Assembly (NCBI GenBank): GCA_001661515.1
Contig: LUVW01000013.1
Span: 720,649-784,648 of the forward strand
Direction of reading: 5' to 3'
Source: Capniomyces stellatus
Taxonomy: Eukaryota; Kickxellomycota; Harpellomycetes; Harpellales; Legeriomycetaceae
DNA length: 64,000 nucleotides
Positions 25,101 through 38,000 of the stretch are shown piece after piece (the first letter of the stretch is position 1; each line of letters starts with the position of its first letter). Below the pieces are notes generated by a model. It made no database searches, was not told the origin of the DNA, and saw only the letters and a list, made by a program, of their open reading frames with translations. The position numbers and the translations under genes are program-made.

Positions 25101-28100
25101 GTTTTCATTAAGGCTGATGAAGTCGTCGCTTTTGTCGTATCGTGCGTCACTGCAATTATATCTGGAATTGTAATCTTGGCTGTGAAAGGCGTTTTTGTTG
25201 AATTTGTAAATTCTATCCTTGTTATATCTTGTAAACTCAAGAAACACTTCTCTATCCCCTGACGCATACTCTATCACAGACCTACCAACATATCTGCGCT
25301 TGCGTTCGTCTGAGCTGTCGCTTCCTCCTGTATCGCTCCTACAACTACTGTCATTGTCCACACTTGCTCTGTCTTCGCCTTCCGTGGCATCGCATCTTTC
25401 TTTAGTGTTTTCTCCTATTACTCCCTCTATCTCGTCACTCTGGCTGTTGGTATCGTTTGTTTTTACGGGCACATCTATGCCAAACCTATCACTATTTGTT
25501 GATTCAGGGCCTTCAACAACTTGGACATCACTATCGTCACCACCACCGCCATCATCATCACCATCCGATGATAGCTCAATAAAGCCAGAAGTTGGTGCAG
25601 TCATAGGGTCCTTCTCTCTTTCTTGGATAGCCTTCTGCCTTGCTTTCGCCACCTTCTTTGCCCTCCTTTTTAACTTTGTTGAGTCGACTCCTTGCTTTAT
25701 TTCAGGTGGGTTTGATATCACTAAAGCTATAATAACCAGTGTTTTCCCCAGCCCCATATCATCAGCCAGAATTCCCCCCAAGCAAGGCTCAGGCAATCCA
25801 TATTTCTGCAGGCCAGTAATCTCGTTATGGTAAAACAGCTGCTTACTTTTGCTCCTCTCCGACTTTATTCTTTGCCACACTACCGGAGTCAAGTTTTTCT
25901 CGCGACCCGCTTTCTTTTGGCCGTCTGCCAAAACCTCGTGGTTGACGTCAGTTTCATGGTTTTCGCGTAACTGCATGAAATGCAAAGCTTGCTTTTGGTG
26001 TCTATGCATACTTGTCTTGATGGTCTCGTGAACTTGTGCTTCTGGCAAATCCATCAAAGTCACAAACGCACTCTTGATGGTGTCCAGCCGCTCATTCGAT
26101 CTCTGCAATGCACTGTTTGCTATCAGCGACAGGTTGGCTTCGCTCGCTGCCTTGGCCGCCCCATCTGCGTTCAGTAGCTCCATTTCCTCATTCCCCCCGG
26201 GGTCCGTCTCAATGTATCCTTCTGGAATCAGCAACGACGCCACCCTTTCTCTTGCTCTCTTAGATCTCAGCGGGTCAACCCCACTCTCGTTTCTTCTTCT
26301 GTCCTTGTTATCCGACTTTCTAAGCGATCGAAGCTCCTTGAAGACAGACGGAAGATGGCTGTCTGTATTTGCACAGTCTTCAAAGATCATCCCTGCTGCC
26401 GAAGAGCCGGGATCCATGTTTCCCCTCGCCTGCTCCGAAGTTTGCGCCAATGGTCCAAGCAGATCCTCCAGGTACATTTTTTTAAACAGCATCTGGTCAA
26501 GCTTGCTATCGCCTGCATCTGCATTTGAAAAAGTGCTGCTTTTCAGCACGCTTCCAAACCTCCCAACACAAACCCCAACATTCCCATCTGGCTGCACCAG
26601 GCCTAGTGCGGGCCAACTTCTGCTAAAAGACATGTCCTCTGACAACACCTGTGAAATATCATTTTCCCTTCCTCTTTTTGCATAACACGACACCAGAACA
26701 GGCGTTGATTGCTCTGGCGTGTTGATCAGTATTGCCGCCGATGCTCGAACCTCCCCACCAGCCATCAATCTCCCCAACAGCTTTCCTCGAAAACTATCCA
26801 CCACCCCATACACTCGATCCGTAGTGTAGTCCCTTAGCTCCACTCTATATACATTCCGCTTACTTGGTTCAATCTTTAGTGGGTGATATATAAACGTATT
26901 CGATGTCAAATCAAGTGCGCTTCTGTCTATCTCCTCAACTATCCCCTGCAGCCCACCTGCGTACACCCACGTCACATACTTGCTTGACTCTAAATCAACC
27001 ACCTCCTTGCCCTTTGTTCTTCTCGCCTCCTCAATCAGACTCCTGTCCAAATATCCTATATCCACCCTGTTCACAACCTTTTTGGGCTTAATCTCGATGT
27101 TCTCAGTAAGCAAACTCGTGTCTAGATACCCTATCTCTATCTTGCTTATATTCGTCTCAATGCTGTTTTCCTCCACCGTCAAATCTTCGTAAACAACTGG
27201 CAAATTGTCAATATTTGAGTACCCCGTTCTAAAGTTTCTTCTTGTGTTTATCATCTTCAAATCTGTATTCGAAAACCCCGTATTTATCAGATACGATGTT
27301 TGGTTTTGTGAAAACAACGGCGTGTTGGAATATCTACCTGCGCCATGGTTGAGATTGTTGCTTGAGTAAAGCTCTACTCCAGCATACCCGCTATTACTAT
27401 TCGCTCTGTTGAAACTGCCACCATTAAATCCCTCAGTCATGACCCGACTGCTTCCACTTGGCATATGTCCTGGATTTAGCGCTGCGTCGGTCTGCTCTTG
27501 AGGAGGAGATTCTGTTATTTCAAAAATTTCTCTTGACACATCAGCACTCTTATCATTTATTTTCATTTCAACAGCATCTTCAACTATCTCAACCTCATCC
27601 TCTGAATCAGTTAGAATTACTACATTTGCTGAATTATCTGTTACTTTTACCCCATCCAGTACACCCTCGTATCCCTTATTGTATTTTATAGTATTTGAAT
27701 CTGCGTGGAATTGTCCTAGCTCTATGCCAAACTTCTCCTTCCCTATTTGGTATTCATTTTCAGCCATTATTTTTCCATTTCCATTACCCATTCCAATTAA
27801 TTTCCTTAGTGTCTCTTTACACCTTCCCTCCTCCAATACGTAATATCTCCTGACTAATTATTGTTAATATTTAATCTATAATTGTTCTTTGTTTAAAACT
27901 TAAGAAAGAACCCATCGACTTGCCTAATTCGAACGCGCAATCTGCCCGCTTAGGCTCGTTAACTAGCTCCATCGAATTCGCTTCAATTACTTTTTCAGTG
28001 TTTTCATTTTCAATTAAGGACTGTGGCACTTTATTCATGGCTACTGGCCCATTATAGTTCAAACTCACGTGCTTCCTTTTTCTTAATTTTACATTATCAT

Positions 28101-28326
28101 CAACATTCCCACTTCCCAAGCCTGAATAGTCTATTATAGCATCGTCTGGTCGCCACTGTCCATTCTCGCTATTTTGTCGTATACCGTTTGTTGAAAGCTC
28201 ATCTGTTCGATTTTTATAACCTTCTACTGTTATTTTATCTTTACTAATCTCGGTTTCGGATTCGGTTTCGGTTTCGTTTTTCTGGCTATCTTTATTGCTG
28301 GCTTTCATTTCGATTCCTTTAAACAT
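22112..28326 (-). CDS. SNF2-family ATPase with embedded RING finger (Uls1/Rad16/HLTF-like)
   Basis: Three minus-strand exons: 28326-27924, 27853-22806 and 22651-22112; 1996 residues. It is a DNA translocase plus putative ubiquitin ligase acting on chromatin. Order of parts: a disordered N terminus; a SUMO-interacting-type motif VVILTDSEDEVEIV (about residue 210); the start of the ATPase at HRHQKQAL; Walker A DDMGLGKT (about 832); an acidic Ser/Glu/Asp insert of roughly 370 residues between motifs I and Ia; TLIVCPLSTLSNWE (about 1200); DEAH box (about 1303); GTPIQN; a C3HC4 RING (about 1603-1670, with CCLC, CKHVFCPDC and FFCPEC); and the helicase C domain with LDGTMPR, GVGLNLT and DRVHRLGQ. 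The RING between the ATPase lobes defines the Rad5/Rad16/Uls1 group. The SIM favours an Uls1-type SUMO-targeted ligase, which is inference. Intron 1 appears to use an AG|GCAAGT donor. The chosen ATG at 28326 is the first good one; an internal ATG 18 bases on is possible. Confidence 0.88.
24783..24840 (-). repeat. 18-bp coding tandem repeat in the acidic insert
   Basis: About three copies of an 18-bp unit coding SESEVE within the acidic insert between helicase motifs I and Ia. Imperfect 24-bp-scale repeats coding KDED/GKDD-type peptides follow at about 24897-24995. Confidence 0.75.
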
Positions 28327-31300
28327 TGTTATTTTAAGATATCGCTTTGCATGTGTAAAATACAAGCATGTATAGCTGCTGCCTTTATATTTACTTATGA
28401 ACCGTATCACTTTAAAAAATCATTTAAATGGTTTGTCTAGATTTATATCCATGTAATTCAAATCCAGTTCAAGCAAGAAGAATTAAAGAAAATTGATACT
28501 TGGTGAATAAGACTAAAGCTGTATTTTACAATTCCAATTCGTGTTATTTTTTGCTATTTTTTATCGAGATTAAATTAAAAACAATTCATTAAAAAAAATC
28601 AGCATTAGCAATATCGTTAGTCGTTTTGGTAAAGCAAATAAAATATTGTTGCTGAAAAATAAAGATAAATAACACGTTTCTGTTCTGCCAGTTCAGCTAT
28701 TGAGGCAAGCGATATGTATAGCGCTAATCGCAAGCGTTTCTGGCACTTGAGATGCTTGACTTCAAGTTACATCGCATATATTTGTTGAGATAAAGTGAGC
28801 TTTTACCAGAGTAAAATAATAAAAACAAGATGTTTGCTCAAAGGGGAGAGGGATAAGGCTCACTGATTAAACATGGGCCAAACCACGAGATACATATCAG
28901 CTCTCGGTTGCTTGGTTGACAGATTTATAAGGCGTTTAAACTAAATTTATTGGACCGAACTCCTGGTTAGATCAACAATTGATTTATAATTTCCAAGTTC
29001 AACCGATTGATCTTGAAATTTACTCCAAAATCAAACCACCAGTGAGATTGTCGTAAAACGCCATATTTATTTCACTAAAGAAAAGGAAAGTCAAGAATAT
29101 TTCATATACCTGGACCGGTGCTATTCTAATAATAATAGTAATGGTAATAACAATAATAGCAGTGATAGTAAGAATAGTAAACACACGCTTGATTATCCGA
29201 ATGTCCGTATGAGTTAAGATGACATTGGTTCGCTTTTATATTTAATCAAGTAGTGTGTGGTTTCGAGCAATTCATTAGCTTTTGGTAAAGCATCATCGTT
29301 CAACGGATTTCTACAAATTGGAGCTCTAATATATCGATGAACTGTAAATGTTTATCTTTTTGTATAGTACAGTTTAGATTACTATTATCCGCGCTATACC
29401 GTTGAGGCGGCTCTAAAGTGGGCTTGAACTGGGTGTATTGATAGGTGATATACCGTCAATACATCTCAGCATCTGCCTTTGCGCACCAAAATCTGATGGT
29501 TCTCGTCGCTGTGTTGATGTGTTTGTGATTTGACTCTTCCGTTTAAAATGTAAAGAGAAAAGCCAACCAAATTTATTTTTTTGAAGCTTTGGTTTATTTT
29601 TAAATATTCAACAATATGCTTGCTAACATATTGTGTAGGGAATTGTTTTACAAAAAACTCCCGATAATCTTTTGATGTCATCTTGTGATTTGTAATAATT
29701 GGTAATCGGTGTCATGAATTTAAAAAACATTCAACGCCATATACTGCATTAGGGGAAATTTTACGAAATAAGCTAATTCTGCTCGTCGGCTGTTTTTCAA
29801 AGCGTAGCACTTTTCTCTTTAATTTTCTTGTTAACAATTAATACTATTTTTCAAAACCAACCAAGGCTAAAATGGAAGAAAAAGTACAAAAATGGAAAAG
29901 AAAAAGTACAAAAATCAAAAAGAAAAAGTGCAAAAAAGTGAAATTTTTTGAAAAAAAGAACTATATACAATTACAAGTTGCCTACCATTTCATAAAAACA
30001 ACCTTTTATTCCAAATATGGATTGAACCTATTGAGCACAAGCACATCATCTCCGTCACAATTGCTTTTAGTAGCAAAAATCTCAAGATGTATAGTAGAGT
30101 AAGTAAAAATGGAAAGTCCTTTAAAGCTATCTCTGAAAGATTGCCGCCCCAAACTGGATACATTTTTTTAAACCGGACACATTAGCCTTTTGAAAAAAAA
30201 AAGACCGATAGTTTAGAAATCATCAATTACCAACAGTAGGGATATGGGTTTACTAACACAATATAAAAACCTCGATGATTTTGTATTGAATAGGCAATGG
30301 AAACTATCTATATTTGAATGAAGGGCTACTGAACCATCTAAAAAAGATTTTAGGACCGCAATTTAGTCAAGTCATTGGGCAAAGTCTAGTGAAAGTGATT
30401 TCTGTTTAAGCAATGAACATCGAATATTTCTTTTAGTAATTAATTTGATGTAACCCAACATTATTATAAAATGATCAGTTTGAGGAGTGATCCAATACTT
30501 TTTTAAATGCCATTAGCTAATATTTTAAAATTACGCATGTGAAAATCAATTGATGGGAAATCAAATAAATGGCAAAAATAGTCGAGATGGCATCTAGGCT
30601 AAAATACAGGAACGTCACAATTGCCATTATATATTTACGATATCTTTCTATTTTGTATCGACACTACTTTATGCTCTGTATAGCCTCTCGATGTCCTGAA
30701 AGCAGCTTAATCAATGGTGTCGTTGATATTTTGATTCTTGTTGGTGGTTCTTGAGTTCAGAGCAAAGTGGAAAAAAAACAAGCATCGTTCTATGATTGCA
30801 AGTGATAAATGCTTTCGGTTCTAATTTCTATAGATAAAAATTGTGCATTTTGACTCTTTAGTTATATAGCGGCGATTAATCAAGCAATTTCATACTACAA
30901 TTTCTTGTATATTCTTTTTGAAGTCTCAATGGGAGATGGTGTTTATTATTTACGACGTCGCTTTCGCAATTAGATAAAAGCTGCGTTGCTTTTACAAAAA
31001 TTTTTAGTGCAAGTACAAACTCGACTACACTGAACCAATAAATTGCCACCATCAACATTTATTTTTATCTTTTCAAGTCATAACTATTGTAACGTGTCTA
31101 TTGGAATTAGAAAACTGAAACTAATAAACACAACCAAGGCAACAAGTAAATGCATTGTAGGATAGGTAGCTTGTTAATTAAATTTAAAAAATAGTGGATA
31201 ATCTATATAAGTATGGCGGATGATCTATTTAAAAAAAGCCGACATCAATCACAACTCTAGCTGGCTAATAACAAGTGGTATATGTAATGGACTTCCCATC

Positions 31301-34300
31301 TCCATACTTCTTCCATATTCACCCTTTTTTCATTTATCCTCTTTTCTTAAACCTTTGTCAACTTTCTCTGCCTCTACTTCTGCCTCCAATGTTTTCCCTC
31401 GTGCAAAAATTTAAAATACACATATTTACATATCATTCGTATATTCCCCAGAGTAAATTCGACCAAGTCGCATAGACAAGCTTTTTGCATATCTGGTTGA
31501 TCTTGGAGATAACTCTGGAAATATTGTAAACCTTTTTAGTCTATTACTTTAGATATTACAGTGCCACAATGCTGAATTGTCAACAACACTATATCAATGA
31601 ACCACACTAGTGATAGTCATATTGTGTAAATTATTGCTATTTACTGACTTGGGCTTGTCTAATCACTTACTTGGGTTAATCAAACTTGGAAGCGAGATTA
31701 AGAAAGGGTTTGCTAACTGAACTTGAGCAATGGGTAATCTATGCGTGGAAGCCGTATTGATGACAGATGGACAAAAATAAATGATCAGATTACAGTCGTT
31801 TACTAAGTTGAGCTCGAACTCTGATTATATTCACAAACAACAATCTACCCATGGGAATACCAGACAATCTGTCCTGCAGAGTATGGTACTAGAGTGTAGA
31901 ATAGCGCCAATCTCTTTGTTTCGTAGATTTGATTTCTTTTCTCCTTTATTTGGCATTGATTTGAAACCTTGGCTCATTGGCTGTTACGTAGCACTCCGTT
32001 TTTCAAAAGTTGCAAGACTCGTTGCTCTCTTTTTTCAGTTACTTTTATTGCCATTTAAATTCGAACGGGTTTTGGTTGGCAAGCATTAAGATTGTTTTTT
32101 CAGACTGTTTTTGTTTTAAAAAATTAGCAAAACAGATCTAAAATTTATGCAACAATTCAGTATAAAAAAAATTAATGTAGCAACCTTGCGACAAACTAAA
32201 ATTGAAAAGGACAGTTATTCTCGGCTTCAAACACAGTGTAGTTTAATGCATGTATTTTTTACTGAACTTACCTAATTAATGTCTTGAATCAAACCAACCT
32301 TATTTGCTAGAATCATATTCATTTTGCACAAAAACAAAAAAGTGTACCTTCAATAATGACAAAAAACAAAACCGTACCTTCAATAATAACAAAAAACAGT
32401 GTTATAAACTTCACTTTAGTTCGAATTATCGGGACAGTCAATGGCTACACTCTAATGACTCTTTAATATTAGTCAATGTTAAATACCATTCGATCCTTTA
32501 AATGATTCACTAAACAAATTTTGAGATGCCTTTATTACCGGAATCAACCATACAGCTTAATACAAAAGTTTAGTCAGCTAACCAACAGACTCTTTGTTTG
32601 TGAAACGGGACCTTCTTGTCAAGACGAGCAAACGCAAACGCAAACGCACAGGCACATGTATACAATAAACTTTCCCTAATTGCACTAAGAGGTTCGTCAT
32701 AATAAAGACTCTAGGTTGTATACAATCAACTTTTTGTCTATCTTGGAGGACTAAATCCTCTAACTTTAAAGGTTGATAGTTGGAAATATTTAAATATTCA
32801 GCTAGATCTGTGAGTGTATAATTGCTATCTTAAACCAAGAACTATGTGAAGATAAAAAAGAAATACACGGCATGGCAGTACGCCAAGACAAGGAGCCACT
32901 CTCTACTTGCTCAATCAGACTACCAGCTGAAGTGCGATATATGTTTCAAACACAGCGCAGTTTAAGTCAAATCTTAAAAACGTTTCAATCATAGAATTGG
33001 TTGGTATATAGTAAAGATCAAAGTTGCAGTTCAGTAAAAGATCTTTGAAGCCACAGTCATTAAGAGAGACCTGCCATTTAACAAAACTCTTTGCTCAATA
33101 TTGGAACTCAACAACTTTTGCTAGCGTGGAAGCTTCATTGCTCTATTCTCACCCACTTTTAGTTTACAATGAATGCAGTAAAGTAGAGCGTGTGATAGAA
33201 TGTCAGAGTGTTTTACACTTTTGTGTGCATATAAATACGTTGTGAGAAATTAAATTGGGAAAGAATGGACTTGTGGTGCGCGTAAATGGTCATCATAGGT
33301 AACAAAATAATTATCTCTTTTATAAAATACACAATGTTGCAAGAAATTGCTAACAGCGGTTATTACATAGAGTGATCACAGAGTATATGTTGCTAAATTT
33401 TCATAACTAGAGCACAAGGGTATACGTAAAAGAAGTGGTATGCAGACAGTCTTAATATCCGAAAAACGAATCATTGAATACAGCTTATAGTTTTCTAGAA
33501 CTAGAAGAAAAAAAAGCTTCTTTTTTTCACAGACTTAAACAACTGCCAAAACAAATACGATGTCGCTTTACATAAATCGGCAGAAAATAAATCAATATAA
33601 TAAGGCTAGAGTACTGAAATACACATGTTTCACACATACTGATTCCAACATAGCAAGGCTGGTGTTCAAGTGGAATAAAACGCTTTTTACGTAGCAAACT
33701 ACTTTAATACAGTACTAGTTTTTTTTTCACTGACAACAAAACAAAGTAAAAAGATTTTAGCATTTAAAACCACTGATTTTGGATATCATTAATCATCAAC
33801 GAAATATTAAATCACCCATAATTACAAGTGATTTTGTTGATTATTACAATATAGTTCGGAAAATGATTGATTCAAGCCGATTTATGTAATTTAAAGTAAA
33901 ATAAAGCTGATCAGGTCAATAATGTACCATACCTTCTTATCTCGCTGAGTCTGTTGAAAATATTAATGGAATTGGAAAAACTTTATTTAACTCTTCCAAA
34001 AGAGATTCGATTATTAACGCTTGAAACTAAAAAAGTTCCTACTTGGGAAAATATTTGTAATTTTATTGATGGAATAAAAACTGTTTAATTCTCAGGTTAC
34101 GCTGCAAGTTAGGGCTTGAAACTTACTGTAAAAAGGAATTTAAAAAAAAACGACAACTCTTTTAGGAGCGCAAAAGGCAAGGAAAAGTCCTAAAGTTTCC
34201 GATTATATTGTTGATGGGTTGAGATGGTTGCTGGATTGCTTTTGAAAATTGGTCGATTAATAGTAATTGGATAGACATTAAAGTGTATTATTCTTTACCC

Positions 34301-35027
34301 ATTACTGCCCAATTACAATATATTGTTATAAATTTTTTTTTTTGGAGCGGAATAAATTTTGAATGAAGCAGATAGAAAATTATTGTGGAATCATACAATG
34401 GAAAAGGAAAGGTTGACACAAAATGAACCAAATTCTAAACCAACTTTAAAGCTCACAGATGTGGGTTTATTAAGCTTGCTTATATAATAATTTTTTGTTT
34501 TCCATAAATATCGCACTTTTTGTACCTCTTCCTTCTGAAAAATAGAATAAAAGTTGTATTATGCTATTGGACTCGCAATACTTGGAATAGTCCAAGGATT
34601 TTGCTCGTTTGTGAGGTCTATTTAGTTTGGGAGGGTTTTTTTTTTTTTAAAAAAAAAAGCAAAACAAGAGTAAAGTTTGGATATTTTACACTTTGAGAAG
34701 TCACCAAGTAATGATAATGTAATATCGGTCTTGATATTGGTATTATTTGGTTTATAAATGGTATTAATAACGGAGTTGTCCTTCAGTTGAAATTAAATGT
34801 TGCTAAAAGAAAAAAAAACTCATCCCAAAGTTGGTAGTTTGTAAATAACCGATATAAATATCATTAAAAAGAAAACAAAGCTCCAAAATAGCAAATAGTC
34901 GCTTTAACAACTTGGATAGAAAATATCAAGAAAGTAAAATCTATATACCATAGCTGAAAAACAAAAACACAAGCATAGACAGCGCAGATAGATTCTATAA
35001 GGCAGCCGGACAGCTGTATTTTTGGAT
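28327..35027. other. 6.7-kb gene-poor AT-rich region
   Basis: This is the intergenic space between the divergent SNF2 and Mga2-like genes. No open frame has a recognisable domain, spliced exon chain or good codon pattern. There is a degenerate AAT-type microsatellite near 29130-29180 and a possible decayed retroelement at 33966-34510 (listed separately). The first and last few hundred bases should hold the two promoters. I see no RNA gene. Confidence 0.6.
33966..34510 (+). pseudogene. Possible decayed retroelement (gag-like) fragment
   Basis: An ATG frame at 33966-34088 codes a short helical peptide (ELEKLYLTLPKEIRLLTLET) of the kind seen at the end of LTR-retroelement capsid regions. After a stop and frame change there is a Cys-rich remnant (RCKLGLETYCKKEFKKKR, about 34103-34160), loosely like a broken CCHC knuckle. 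A further broken frame, EADRKLLWNHTMEKERL, lies near 34366-34415. All frames are interrupted by stops. The resemblance is weak and no LTRs or pol motifs were seen, so this is a guess. Confidence 0.2.
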
Positions 35028-38000
35028 ATGTATAACTCAATAATAAAAATACTAGTTAGTGGAAGCAAAGACTCGAATAAAATAGCAACCAAAAACCAAA
35101 AAGACCACGAAGTTGTTATCACACCAGAAAATATAGTTAATAGCAATGAGCGTATGTCTAAAAGTAAGACTGGCAGCATCTTGGGCATACCCTTTGACCT
35201 TAAAAGGAAAAAAACACAGCATAACAAAAGACCAACACAGCCGCTTCTCAGTTCCAATCCAAAAACATGCTCTTTCCAAGATAACAGTGTATCTGTAGGC
35301 AAGCATTTTACCCCGATGCTCAAAGTAGAAAATACTATCTCGTACAATAGCCCAAGCGCTGTGAATGCTTTTAACACCGATCCTGTTTCGTCAAAATATG
35401 ATACAGAGAGAGATGTCGTTTTGACAACACGCGGAGAGATTGGACAAGATGTGCCAACAAATAATATGATGTCATCCACAACATGTAACTACAGAACTAA
35501 CAGGCAGCTAGATGTTGACAGCGATTGTAGCAAAAATCATTTTTCAAATAGCTCTGGCGGCCAAGACAATGATTTACAAACACAACGCGATGTTAATAGC
35601 GTTCCAAGTCAACTGGACTACATCTCCAATACGCATTCAGATCTAAACCCTCAGAAACTCCAACAAGAGCTTAATAACTACATGTCCATAACTAGGGATT
35701 TTGATTACCGAGTGTATGGTAGTGAAACTGGAAGTGAGATAGAAAGTATCATAAGCGCGGTAAGTGCAGCAAGCAAATACGACTCTGTAATTGCTAGTGG
35801 TGGCAGTTTGTCAGGCAATAGACTTAGAAACTCGGATTTTTTTAGCTCTTTGGATGAGCCAATACATTCAGCTACGTCCAACACCAACGGCAGCAGTCAT
35901 TACTCAAGTACACCGAACCTAACCAGTCATACACCCACATCACCCCTTAAACAAAAAATACAGATCATCAGCCAAAACATTTCAATGGATAATCAACACA
36001 AGAATGTAAGGACTTAATGGTGCTATCTAAGTACAGGATAAACGAATTGTTAAAATGACTTGTTTTATATCAATAATTGCATTTTTAAGTGTTTGAAACT
36101 GGGTTATTTTTTTGATTTTTTTTTTTTTTAAAGCCAAGTCCAGAATAGAACAAAAACAGCCGTAATTTTACAATATAATTATAAGAACAAACCGGCCAAG
36201 CTAAACTAAGATTAAAAAACTATTTTTAGGATGTTAATTCCTGCATTGAGCCGGAAGCAATGCTGTACTCTAAACCCAACTTGACTGGTCATACAAAGTA
36301 CATCAACAAGCTTTCAGAACTGAAAAATAGCGGGGTCCGCATGGTGCTTACAGGAGTTCCAGAAATGAATGGGAAATCACGTGTTGAAACGCAAATCAAG
36401 TTGACGCTCAAGTTGGTAGACTTGAGTGGCAAAAAAGTGACCACTTGGTCGCACATTCTGCTCCCGGAAAACTTGATTTCGCGAGACAAGTTTAGGTACA
36501 GGTTAAACAAAAACAACAACTCGAGTATGGCAGTACCAACTTCACCAGCGCATTTGTTGCGGCTAGAGGTAGAGTTGCTATGTTCGTCTAATCCAACAGG
36601 ACACATAAAGACATGCACCAGTTGCATGAGACGCGAGTACAAAAGGACATTGAGGCGAAAAGACTTTCAGATTTTAAGCTCATTCAGCAACGAGGTGCAT
36701 AACACCAAGACATCTACTAACAATGCTGAAGATGTTGAGGATGTTAAAAATGTTGAAGATGTTGACAGTATGGACTACGATCAAAACATAAACAATTCTA
36801 GCTTGGCTTCGTTGCAAAAACGGCAAAATAAAACACCGTTGACAGGCATAATGGAGCAGGATTGGGGTAAAGAACGGCTAAAAAAAGAAACCGAAAGAAG
36901 CGTGATTTTTAACTGCAGTGACCTGATGGACTTTAGTTCTGGCGAGATTCTACTGCCAACTCGAATCACATGCTACTGTAGGCACCACAACGAGAAGGTT
37001 GGATTTTGCCTGCTGTTCAGATTGTTTGACTTTAGTGGCGAGGAAATTAGCACAGTGCTTTCGCCACCGATAATGATAACTGATGATCACAAGTCAAACA
37101 AGTTCAAGGTTGGCAGAAAGTCAAATAATAAACCAGAATACTCAAGGTTGGTTGATGATACAGCAAAGCATGTATACAACGGATTTCCAAGCGAAGGAAG
37201 CAAGAGAATGTCCGACTTGGTTCATTTATCTCCGTCCCTATTGGCAATTAAAAACGGAGCGCATCCAAGCGATCTCGTCTGTCGAAGCCGTGTAAACAAA
37301 TCGTTTTTGGCTGGCAACGCGCTGGGAGAATTGCCTGGGGTTCGACCGAACAACTCCAGTTTTAAAGATGGGCCAGCAGCACAGTGTAGGCATTCAAAGC
37401 ACCTAAATGCATCAAGGAGAGCTTATAGTTACGCAACAGAGAATTATATGGCCAAACCAGACACAAAAGACGATATGGACATAGTGATGAATATTCTTGA
37501 GAATAGTCATATAAAAAATAGCAGCCAAGGTTTATCCAAGTCACAATTACAAGTAAAGAATCAATCCCAGCTATACGATTCGCTGATGGATATTAACTCG
37601 TACACCAAACGAATAGGAGATAGCAGCTTAATTATGCCTCCCAAGATATCTAAACTGTCCCACAGCAATGGGCCTGTAGCTGGCGGATACATGCTAAGTA
37701 TTTACGGATCTAACTTTAATAATACCCACTGGGTGTTTTTTAATGGTGTTGCCGCTGCGAATGTAAAAGTAATGTCTTCAGCGTTGATAGACTGCATTGT
37801 TCCTCCTGCCACCGCATCCAAACCAACCAAGGTGATTGTGGCACCCCTGAAAAACGCTATTTCTCCATACAAGCTTGGCCCAACCAAGTTAAACAGCACA
37901 AGCAACAGTGATGTAGTTTATGAGTATGTTGAGAACACAGATAGCCAGCTGATCTTTCTGGTATTGCACATACTATCACTTCGAGGGAAGGCGCAGTCTT

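Noticed and set aside
25219..25833. 204-codon plus-strand frame inside the SNF2 gene
   Set aside because: Antisense to the acidic insert; Ser/Leu/Pro composition is the mirror of Asp/Glu/Ser codons.
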